Below are positions 28,501 to 57,902 of a stretch of 64,000 bases of DNA, piece after piece. The DNA is taken from the NCBI GenBank assembly GCA_009869945.1, contig WIXG01000022.1, forward strand, positions 62,001 through 126,000, in the 5' to 3' direction. The notes under the pieces were generated by a model. That model saw only the letters and a list, made by a program, of their open reading frames with translations, had not been told where the DNA came from and made no database searches. Origin of the DNA: Mesaphorura yosii (lineage: Eukaryota; Arthropoda; Collembola; Poduromorpha; Tullbergiidae). The position numbers and the translations under genes are program-made. How positions within the stretch are numbered: position 1 is the first letter of the stretch; every line of letters begins with the position of its first letter.

Positions 28501-31500
28501 GCTAGTCGCAAAAAGTACTGAACGATTAGGACCCCTTACTTTACTCACTTTTCAGAGAGCGCGATACAAAACATCAAATATTATAACTTTGCATTTTTCA
28601 TCCTCTTTCCAGCCATTTATCTCACTTAATCTCATCATCAAAAAGACTAGAATTTTCAAGACGGATAAAATGTGATACGTGCCACATGCACGCGCGTTGT
28701 AGTTTGTGTGCGGTGCCGTCGCGATGCATAAATAAAAATATATCGCACTCACACCATTTAGAAGAATGCTCAAATAAAAAGTTATGTATCGTTGCTTTAT
28801 ATACAATGGAATAGCGAGGGTTATGAGCTATGCAGGAAAAATTCTTTAACTATAATAAACTGATAAAAGGTTCCTTAATACTTCTTCAGCTAGACACTAT
28901 TAGTCTAAAAATTGCATCTCTACTGTAAGTACCTGGAGAAAGAAACGGAAATGCAGGAATGCGAGCTCTGTATTTTTGCTCTTACCACACTGTATCATGT
29001 GTGCTTTAGCAGAAACAAAGAACCACACAAGTCTTTTGTATCAAGTTACATTATAAAGATAAACAACTCTCATCTGTGGCTCGCACACCATTGAATTGGC
29101 AATTAATAGTCGATTTCAGCGAATTGTAGGAAAGAAACAATGGAAGGCAGAAAAATTGTGTCACCATTAAATATTAATATGCAATTACCTTCTCTAAAGC
29201 CAGTGTGCGAAACTTGAACCGTACGTCCTCAGCTGTTAGCAACTGTCGCAATGAATTTTAACTCCTTTTGCAATTTGAACTCTTTTGCTGAGCTTATGTT
29301 ATAACGTCACACGATTACGATTCTTAACTGAAATTGGATCGTTCACTTTGAATGCTTTGTCAATGAAATACGTCGAACTTTTCTCCAAGCTTGATATATC
29401 AAGACTGAAACTTTAAAATCATCAAATTGTACTCCAAAATGTTCCAGGGTCAGTGTCACCTACTAAGAAAGGCTTAAAATTGTTTAAAAAGTTACGGTAA
29501 AAAATTAACTGTTTCGTTGAATCAGTTCATGCTTTATCACAGTTCCGTTAGGATGCTCTTTTTTACATTCTGTGACATTCTCAGAAGACCAGAATCAAAG
29601 GCTTAAAAAGGATTATAAAAAAGTATGACCAGAATGGGTAACGTAAATGAAAGCAATAAAATTGTAAATTGTATAAGAAAAAGTCAGCGACGAACCCTTT
29701 TCTTCACCCCATGCAAAGAAAGCAGTTTAAAGTTGTCAAGATAGTAAAATCCCGTTAAGATTTTCTGCCTACCATAAAAACGTGCTACAAGGTGATTAAA
29801 ATTAGTCGAATGAATACGTACAAATAATCACAAATTACACATACTTCAAAATTACGTGAATTAGTTACAGAAGCGCATGTACAAGCACGTATTTAAGAAG
29901 TCCACATCCGTACATACACCGTACGTCCGTATATACGTTTATTCATACATTACTCCTGCGACCGACCGACCAATCACTAAAAAACTTTACTAGCTGTGGT
30001 TTAGTGGTATTTACAACATAGTTACTACCAATAGTCATAAACCGTGCATGCGAACAAGCGAGGAGCAGACGCAGAAAAGGTAGAAGACGTAAATTTCTTT
30101 TATTTTATAAAAGGCAATATAGACAGAGAAAAGGGTGTAATAAAAATCAAGTCTTGTACACCTTTTCATGACGAGAGACGTAAAAAGACAAACAGTAGTG
30201 CCGTACGCCAGCGCACTGTGCCACACACCGCTCTGTCGTGATCTGTGCGACGAAAGAGACTTATGACAGTAATAACAGTCGTAGTCTCAGCGCAGTGCTG
30301 CGCTGGGTTGTAATAATAATACATCACGAAATGAACAGTCCAAATCGTGTGTCGTAACGCATTAAGCATTACGAGAGTATGGAACTAAAACGAAGAGCAA
30401 AACTTGTCAAGTATTGCATTTTGGTCAGGTCGTTCGGTCATTGCTTCACTTATACGACCGTATATTAGTTTCGGACTTCTTGCAGCAACGTGCACGCAGT
30501 AAATGAGTATGTGAATGTAAGTTTGTGACCACGAACCAAGTCACCAGCCGCGTGCCTAAGTAAAAAAGAAAGACAATGTCATTTTACTGCGCCAGTTTAT
30601 TACCTTTAACAAGACACGTACGTACATACCGTGATAATGTTAAAACTATGTTTTTAACAACTCATAAACTATAAACTTGTGTAATAAACATGATGAATTT
30701 AACGAGGTACAAAAGATATACATGCCACAAACGAAGTCTGCCTTATGCCATGAGCGTGGTTGAACAGACGCATGCGTGTTCAAGATTAAATCGTCTTTCC
30801 GTATATTCCAATTTACACCAACGCGTAAATTGCAATACTAATTATATTTCAGTACAATTACTTGAGCGGAATGCTTAAACTTTAGGTGAGGTGTGAATGA
30901 GCGTAGAAAATTCGATTTTGTGCGCACGGCTACTGATGCTGAACAAAGTTCGCTGGAGTTCCGCTGGCGCTTTTGATGTTTTGCTCCAGTGAAGAAATGG
31001 AAAGTGTTTGCTTTGATTTCTAGGTGGTGTCCGTGTCCTCAGAGGAAAACTCGAACGAGGAGGAACCAGGATTTCAGAGTTTGTTTGGGTGATGCGGGTG
31101 AAAGAAAATGTTGAGAGCTTTCCGTACCGATTATTTAACATTTCCCATTGCTGCACGTTGTGTTGAGTTCAATTTCAACTTCACACACAACTTTGTTGTC
31201 TGTTACTGTGTTGTTATACTGTCGAATTGTATGGAACGAAACGGATTATTTCTCAGCTCGGCCGTGTATTGCAGCTCGACTACAATGTCCTTAGCATACC
31301 ATTTACATTTGGGGACCATTTCTTAATCCTGGAAACCATGAAAAGTGAAACTTCAAACGCTCCATGAGCTGCACGCTCTGTTGAACGAACGCTGCACGGT
31401 GTGAAGTGCAACTGGAAAGGGCATGGCTTAAGCAGCACAGAAACCTAGGCGAAGAGCACTTCTGAACCACCCAGTGAGTTTCTCCATTGGTTCCAAAATA

Positions 31501-33755
31501 CTTGCGTACAGCAGAGAAACATTTTCCATCTCCTGTAGATCTCTTCTGCCGATGCGGTACGCTGTTACGCAAGAAAAAGTAAACTTGCTTGGAACTCGAA
31601 CAGGCTTCGCTGCAATATTACGTTGGATGTTGGATAATACGTATAATGTGGTGAGAGATATTGGTACAAGTATGCATTCAAAACATAAAATGCCTCTTGA
31701 AGGGCCAGTGAGCCAGTGCTCGTGTGCATACAAGCGCGAAACGCGTACATTCTTCGGCCTTTGCTGAATAAACACTCGAGGCTTAGATCCAGTGCAGGCA
31801 ACTTCAAAAAATCTTTTCGTTCATTCTGCTCTGCTGCTATTGCATAGGTACCTCTCTCGGCTCTCACCTTTTGAGATTTCCACGCATAATTACTATTATT
31901 ATTAGTTACGTGTTCCCTGATAAAGATTTTCCCGAGGTCTTTACTCGGTAACTCTTCCTTAATCTCCTTCCTTACTCCCTGCCTTGCCCCTGCCGCCCGC
32001 AAAACTTTCTACAAATCATTTCCGAGTCTTAAAGCGTACACCTGCTTTGTTGCGCTGCACTGTTGCACTCTGCTGATGCATTGGACCGTACCTAATTTCT
32101 TTCAAGACGAACTTCATCCCGATAATCGAGTCTAAAACACAACACAACACATTGCTACAAGTTACATAACAATACGCGTTATTGTCGGCTCTGCCTAACC
32201 TCTGAATACGTAAAGCAACCCACAAGTCATAATACTACCAAAGAAAGTACAAGACAGAGTCAAGTGTGAATTTTATTCTTCTACAACCACAGCATATATA
32301 CTCAATCATCTCTAACGTAAGGAATCATTTACAAATCTCACGCGAAACAATCAACCTCAACGTACGTCAGCCAAAGAGAAACATACGACAACGTGAGCTT
32401 GAGCTCAAGACATTGTTGCCATCAACTTGTGCACCGCACCGGCGTATCAAGAACCATAAAATTGTGTTACAACCGCACAGAGCACCGCCAGCGAAGAAAG
32501 TAAAAGTAATTAAAATCTTTTATGTACTCTTTTGATGTTGTCTTTACGTAAAAGCTTGCTTGTGCTCATAATCGTAATCGTGTAATAGTTTTGTGTTTTG
32601 TTTTCGAACGCTGTTAATTTGACTGGATTTTAATATTCTAAATTGGTCATTTAAGAACTTCTGATTTTTGCATCATCTGTTTTGTGCTAACCATCGACCA
32701 ATTGTGTTTGTTCATTGAAGATCAATCATGGCCCCCGCTGCTTATTAACTGCTTGGCACCTCAAGGTAACGCATTCGATTTTCTGTTCGATTATTACTCC
32801 CTTATTGCCACTGTCCCTTGGTCATTAATTTAATTATCACTCGACGTCTGCCATTGATGGTCATTCGACATTCTGCGTTGCATCGTAGTTTGAATGGGAC
32901 GCGGATGAATGAAACGGTGCATAATTTTATTATTAAAATTCAAATGAATGAATGACACAGTGCATACTGACGTTCACATGCCTGTGTCGTACGCTTGCAT
33001 TGTTGATAAAGTCATTAAGTTCAATGAGAGTGTTCTTAATTACGGCAGCACGACATGCAGACGCAGACACCATCCACAGTGACTTGTTTATGTCGACCGT
33101 AATTTAGCCGAAGTGAGGCAGCCATAAGAAGGTGAAGAATTATGCCAGCCGAATGGCTGCTTATTCATTATGCTTTATCCCAGAATTGGTCATTACTTTT
33201 AATTTGCAATTTGTTTGTGTCTCGATTGCGAAATTAAACATTTCTTTGCATTTGTATGATTGTATGACCACCGCCCGCGCAGAAGTCATTTGACAACGTG
33301 CATGCTCAACTAAATGAGACCAAGCAGACTGAACAAGTGCGATATTAAAGTCATCTTCACTGATACGAGATGAATTCATTACTCTTTTTCGCTTGATAAC
33401 ATCCGTGAAGAAATATTGAACATTTAGAACACAGAGAGACTTTGCACAATTATTGCTGCCATTAAGACTCTTAATGGCATTGCATTTGTTTACAGCTATT
33501 TTGTGGTGGGCAGAATTATTAAATCGTCCCTTGATGTGTGAGTTTATTGATTTTTGATTGTAGGATTCGTATTCCTTCATGCAGAGCTCGAGAACTATTT
33601 TACAATCATATCCTTGGAAATTTCAGGTTACAGTAGAATGGCTTTGTAGAGGACTCTCAGCAATCTACATACAACCTCTCTTAAAATCAAATAACCAATT
33701 TATTTAACTTCGGATCAAGAGCAATAAGCAATAAGCAAAACTCATCCGCACTCAG
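10589..33755. other. Non-coding upstream region of abd-A (probable cis-regulatory domain and 5' leader)
   Basis: About 23 kb separate the iab hairpin from the abd-A start codon. I find no supported gene. The longest open frames (for example 164 codons on the - strand at 14685-15179 and 139 codons on the - strand at 33161-33580) have no domain, no repeats of a known protein family and no splice context that I can defend. A short GAC/GAT run occurs at 12095-12115. The abd-A promoter and 5' UTR must lie in the right-hand part, but I cannot fix a transcription start. An in-frame TAA at 33732-33734 shows that the coding frame does not continue upstream. By analogy this interval should hold abd-A enhancers and the body of a non-coding transcript giving iab-8. 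Confidence 0.55.
12095..12115. repeat. Short GAC/GAT trinucleotide run
   Basis: Seven consecutive GAY or GAA triplets (three GAC, then GAT, ending GAA) form a small imperfect microsatellite. It lies in a 94-codon frame with no other protein character, so I treat it as a simple repeat and not as coding. Confidence 0.6.
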
Positions 33756-34293
33756 ATGATGAACTCAAAATTTATCGACAGCATGCTTCCCAAGTACGGT
33801 CAGCCGGATACGTCTAGCGCATCATCCACCAGCAATGCCGCCGGTCAATATTCGTCGATCGCTGCCGCCGCTGCTCGGATGTATCCCTACGTATCAATGA
33901 CCCAGCAGTCGCCGTTCGCTGCGGCGGCCGCAGCTGCTGCCGCAGTCGCTTCCGGTGGCATGGCGTTTGGATCTCACCTTGGCGTCTCCGGCGGAGGTGA
34001 TCACAGTAGGACTAGTAGTAGTAGTAGCAATGTCGTGTCTTGTTCTTTTCCCACTCCTGGTGCTGTTGCTGTAGCTGATTCTATGATGGGTTATTCATAT
34101 AACTATAATCCACACTTAGCAGCCGGAGCCGCAGGTCAAAGTGCTGCCACCGCTGCGGGAATTGCTGCCGCTGCTCAGTTTTATCATCAGGCTGCAGTCG
34201 CTGCTTCAGGCGGAGATCATCTCGGCGCGGCGTGTGGCACCGGTGGACAGGGGCTGCCCGACATCCCACGCTACCCTTGGATGTCAATCACAG
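33756..34293 (+). CDS. abd-A: abdominal-A, coding exon 1 (N-terminus to YPWM hexapeptide)
   Basis: This exon encodes residues 1-179 and the first base of codon 180 of the Hox transcription factor Abdominal-A, a nuclear DNA-binding protein that sets posterior trunk identity. The N-terminus MMNSKFIDSMLPKY matches the abd-A family start (insects have MSSKFIIDSMLPKY). MYPYVS follows at residues 42-47. Two alanine runs (36-40 and 55-63) and further Ala/Ser/Gly-rich stretches fill the middle. The Extradenticle-binding hexapeptide YPWM is at 173-176, preceded by LPDIPR. The start is bounded by an in-frame TAA at 33732. The first ATG lacks a purine at -3, while the second (33759) has A at -3 and gives the family-like MNSKF start, so initiation may be at 33759. 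The exon ends ACAG|GTAAT, a good donor in phase 1. Joined to 53759-54480, the reading frame is 420 codons including the stop, or 419 residues. Without splicing the frame ends at a TGA at 34314. Confidence 0.95.
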
Positions 34294-54480
<20,187 letters not shown>

Positions 54481-54571
54481 AACTCTTTGATTTATGTACT
54501 TTTTTTGTTTTACAGTCTGACTTTTCCTTTACACTGAATTTGATTATTTCTTAATTTGATGCTGCCATTTT

Positions 54572-54577
54572 ATTAAA
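54572..54577 (+). terminator. Possible proximal poly(A) signal (ATTAAA)
   Basis: ATTAAA lies 92 bases after the abd-A stop codon. It is the commonest variant of the canonical hexamer. Its use would leave out all the listed distal microRNA seed sites. In an AT-rich region such a hexamer is also expected by chance. Confidence 0.3.
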
Positions 54578-55405
54578 TGTACTAATTTTATTCAACCATT
54601 ATTATTGCCAACGCTTGTGCGTGCTTATTTGAATGAGTTTTGAATCTCGGCTTAATCTACCAACTAACAAGCGATGTGTTTCCTATTATGATTTAAGCAA
54701 TGCCAAGAGGAGATTATTCCAAAGTTCCATTTAAGTCAAGACGAAAGGAAAGCGTGCGGAGAGAGTTTGTGCCGAAGTTTAGTATTCAACTCTCGTGCAA
54801 GAATGCAAAAATTAACTCAACCGTATTATACGTTGTCGGTAAACCGGCGGAAACTGTAGTTGCTAAGTATGGTTCAGTGTAATTAATTAGGAGGTAATGT
54901 AGTACTAGAACCTTAAAATGATCAAGTTAGTCTACGTGAATTTGTATCTGGTAGAATTAATGAAGTGTAAGTGCATGTATTCACAGTAATATTCTTATTG
55001 ATGTGCAAGTTTAGGAATTAACGTACAATCATTTGATTTGTGTGTGTCCCTCCTATGAGGCATGAAAAAATTGGCTTGCAAATCGACGTGTTTTGTGCAA
55101 TAATAAGATTATCCGAGAGTAATTGTGAGATTAGAGTAATAATACCAACACTATTAGTTTTTGCTAATTTCGATAAGAGGATCTGAATCCAATTCACGAA
55201 ATTGCAGTTTGGTTCTATTGCATAAACTCTTTTGGCTTTTAGAAAAATGACGTGAAAGATGAACGTGTTTACCAAGAAAAAGTTTGCAATCGATGTGTCT
55301 AAATTAGGACAATCTAAAACCAAAAATTATGGTATTACAGCAATTCGGCTAGTAGCAATTTCGCGTTTTATATGTCAATGCAATTTTCGATGTGAATGCT
55401 TGTTG

Positions 55406-55412
55406 GTATACC
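55406..55412 (+). promoter_or_regulatory. Possible iab-4-3p seed site (GTATACC)
   Basis: GTATACC, within the palindrome GGTATACC, is complementary to the seed of fly-type miR-iab-4-3p. In this genome the arm has an extra G near its 5' end, so the true seed depends on where the mature form starts. It is a single site and could be chance. Confidence 0.3.
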
Positions 55413-55688
55413 ATGAAATATTAATGAACGTTTAGAATTACTTCAACGATTTCAGGATGAGAGACTTGAAAATATGTACAAATCACAATGGATTGATATT
55501 TTCCTTCGCAATTTGGTTATTAAAATCTGTTTAATGTAAGCTTATCTATAATTAGACATTTTTATTGACCCTATTGGTCTTTCATTGCTTTATTGAGTGT
55601 ACGAAAAGTTCGTAAAAATTATTGAAATGTGTATTAATTTTACAGTTTACTGTAGAAAAAGAGCTTATTTCAAAATTGTGTTGATATT

Positions 55689-55696
55689 TGTAAATA
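55689..55696 (+). promoter_or_regulatory. Pumilio-type element (TGTAAATA)
   Basis: TGTAAATA fits the TGTANATA consensus bound by PUF-family RNA-binding proteins. It lies on the sense strand of the probable abd-A 3' UTR. In an AT-rich 2 kb stretch one such match could be chance. Confidence 0.3.
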
Positions 55697-55980
55697 TGAT
55701 TCACTTTTTAGGAGCGTCCATGTTAATTTCTTGTTAAACACAATGTAAATTGATTTTACTTATTTGCCTTCTTGTCCAAGAATACCTCTCAAATCGAATT
55801 ATTGTTGAAAATGTTGAGTCTCTTAGCATAATGATTTTGCGTTAGAATTTTAGCTTAACGTACAGTATCTTTCTGTGTAGCTTCGGTCAGGTTTGAGCTG
55901 CAAAAGGCCAATGAATTTAATGGGATAGAAAGAAAGTTAAGATACCAAAAATACGAAAATGCGAAACTTGAAAACCGAAT

Positions 55981-56277
55981 ATACGTATTCTAAGCCTTTA
56001 GTAAAGATCATTACGTATCATAGACTTTAAAATTCGTGTTAGATGTGTACGTATTTTTAGAATCATTTTGTTGAAACAATTCACAGCGCTTATTTAAAGA
56101 TACTGCTAGAATCAGAGAAACACAGTCTGTTGTAAGGGTGATGTCCTAGCATTACTGTTTTGTAGCTAATTGTTCTACGTAAGGCATCGTAGCTGAAATA
56201 TGAGTGACCTACAAAGAGAAATCTAAATCCTCACCATACGTATTAACTCTTAAGGAACAAATACCACATTATACGTA
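55981..56277 (+). promoter_or_regulatory. Cluster of iab-8-5p (and partial iab-4-5p) microRNA seed matches
   Basis: The 7-base match to iab-8-5p positions 2-8, ATACGTA, occurs at 55981-55987, 56236-56242 and 56271-56277. The 6-base core TACGTA occurs also at 56012-56017 and 56048-56053. The first and last copies lie inside TATACGTA, which gives a 6-base match (TATACG) to the iab-4-5p seed as well. All are on the abd-A sense strand inside the probable 3' UTR. In flies abd-A and Ubx are targets of this locus, so function is plausible. That these sites act is inferred. Confidence 0.6.
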
Positions 56278-56516
56278 CGTCGTAACTTATTGTGACTATG
56301 AATATTGGCTATCTCTAGATAATAAGCATAACTCGTACTCGTAATTGCTTCCGACTATATCGTTTTTCAGTTGTGTGTGCGTGCAGTGTCCGCTAACTTG
56401 CAATCTCAAATACTAAATGTTTCGATGTGCAACAAATTAATTAATTCTAGAGTTAGATTAGTCGTTGTGTTCAGTTATGAGTAGACTGTAGATGTACTTG
56501 TCCGTGACATGTTTTC

Positions 56517-56522
56517 AATAAA
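56517..56522 (+). terminator. Probable distal poly(A) signal of abd-A (AATAAA)
   Basis: A canonical AATAAA follows GTTTTC, about 2.04 kb past the stop codon, and is followed by TGTACT-containing sequence that could serve as a weak downstream element. I saw no other AATAAA between the stop codon and this point, so it is the best candidate for the end of the long abd-A transcript. Confidence 0.55.
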
Positions 56523-56540
56523 ACCTGTACTAAATCTGTA

Positions 56541-57339
56541 CTAATTTTCATCTTAATCCGGCATTATTTTTTAATGGTGCGAGTAATTGACGCTACCTAT
56601 ACCTGGCAGAACAAAGTCACCTTCACAATAGCGAGCTAGCAGCGTGGCAAGAAATAGGCAGCTTACGAGCATTCCCTTACATGATCAATATAAAAAATTA
56701 AATGCTCATTGACCAAGAGTCTTGGGTGCTGTGACGTGATGCGTAAGTGCACTGCGTGCAAGAGTGAACAGCGACGAGAGAGGATGAGCAGCAGCAGCGA
56801 TGGGAACCATTATTGATAAAATCGTTATTTGAGCCAATGAAAAGAAAGCGATGGTTCTTTGGCGAGTCTAATCCACCAACCCCAACCGGTACGGGACCAT
56901 TATCACTCGTTTGGGCTGTTACTCCTAGTCATAATGAGTCTCGCTCGCTCACTCTTCCGAGCTCCTCACAGTGAGGTACAGCGTAGGGCTGTGTGGTTTT
57001 ACTACTTTGTTTGATTTGAGCCGATCCTTTTCATCTCATCTCCACGTACGCGTACAACGTGCAGGCTTTTGTAACTTGGCTGTTGGCTCTGTGCGCGTGC
57101 ATGGTTTGGGTGCTGTATAAAAGCTGGATTGTGTTACATAACCTTTTTCACACCTCCTGCTTGTATTATGTTATGCCCACTGCTGCGCAGGGTTATGGCC
57201 GCCTGAAAATCAAATCGTTCCTTTTCCTCCATCTATTCCTGCACCCAACAAACTGCTTGTTTGCAATTTCTTCTCACAGGTGACACTTGGACTGCGATGT
57301 TTACTGGCAGGTCTTGTTCCTAGTAGTTAAATAGGTCTA
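56541..57339. other. Non-coding region downstream of abd-A
   Basis: I see no gene. The interval carries CTCGCTCGCTCAC-type sequence at about 56940 and a GAGAGGATGAGCAGCAGCAGC stretch near 56775, the kind of motifs that can occur in Hox regulatory DNA, but nothing specific enough to name. A 74-codon frame at 57059-57283 is hydrophobic and not recognisable, and is most likely chance. Confidence 0.5.
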
Positions 57340-57902
57340 CGGTCAAATGCTCTATTTTCCCTTTCCTCCACGGCCGTTGAATTAACAGTCATTTGATTAC
57401 ACTGGGACGAATGCACTAAAACCCTGTGCTCCAATGGTCAAGTGAATGCTTGAGTGCATGTGTGAAGATGCTTGTATTTAACCGGAGTGCCATAATGGTT
57501 GACAAGGAATGGTGGTTTGTGCCAAGCTCAGAAGGAAAACCAGTATTTATCGGTTTGAACGGATGGATTCAAAATCATGTATTCTGATTTCCAGGAATGA
57601 GTACGAGCTAATTGCTTCGATCGAGCCAACTCCGATGTGCCCAGGACCTATAACTCGTTAGAGGGTTGGCACTACAGCAGGAATTTATCATTAACTGGAA
57701 GCCACCAGTCTATATATAAATGTATTTAAATACTTAAGAAGGAGCAAGTGCACTGGAACATGACACATGCACTCAGGCAGACTCGTCCAGAGCTCACACA
57801 ACATTCACTTGACCATTGGAGCAAAGGGTTTTAGTGCATTCGTCCCAGTGTAGCAAATGACTGTTAGGGCAACGGCCGTGGAGGAAAGGTGGCATTTGAC
57901 CT
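57340..57902. repeat. Foldback element: long imperfect inverted repeat
   Basis: The left arm at about 57340-57466 is the reverse complement of the right arm at about 57759-57902, with about 290 bases between them. The arms share exact runs of 20 bases (57360-57379 with 57870-57889), 28 bases starting TACACTGGGACGAATG on the left, and 22 bases ending TGGTCAAGTGAATG on the left. These are separated by a few substitutions, one single-base indel, and a larger gap of roughly 20 bases near the inner end. The outer ends share GGTCAAATGC / GCATTTGACC. It contains no open frame of note. It could be a non-autonomous foldback transposon (MITE-like) or an inverted local duplication; I see no clear target-site duplication. 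Confidence 0.85.

Larger units (their letters stand above)
54481..56540 (+). other. abd-A: Probable 3' UTR of abd-A
   Basis: The stop codon is followed by about 2 kb of AT-rich sequence without a supported coding frame. It ends near a canonical AATAAA at 56517-56522, after which a cleavage site is expected within about 30 bases. A weaker ATTAAA at 54572-54577 could give a short form with a 3' UTR of about 110 bases. The long form contains five TACGTA-type seed matches for iab-8-5p (55981-56277), a GTATACC site at 55406-55412, a TATACG site at 54827-54832 and a Pumilio-type TGTAAATA at 55689-55696. A run of seven T lies 20 bases after the stop. The extent of the UTR is inferred; no transcript evidence is available. 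Confidence 0.65.

Noticed and set aside
31565..32002. 145-codon open frame on the - strand
   Set aside because: Low similarity to anything I know, with overlapping frames on both strands. No evidence for a gene.
33161..33580. 139-codon open frame on the - strand just upstream of abd-A
   Set aside because: No domain or family resemblance; it probably overlaps the abd-A promoter or leader region. Chance frame.
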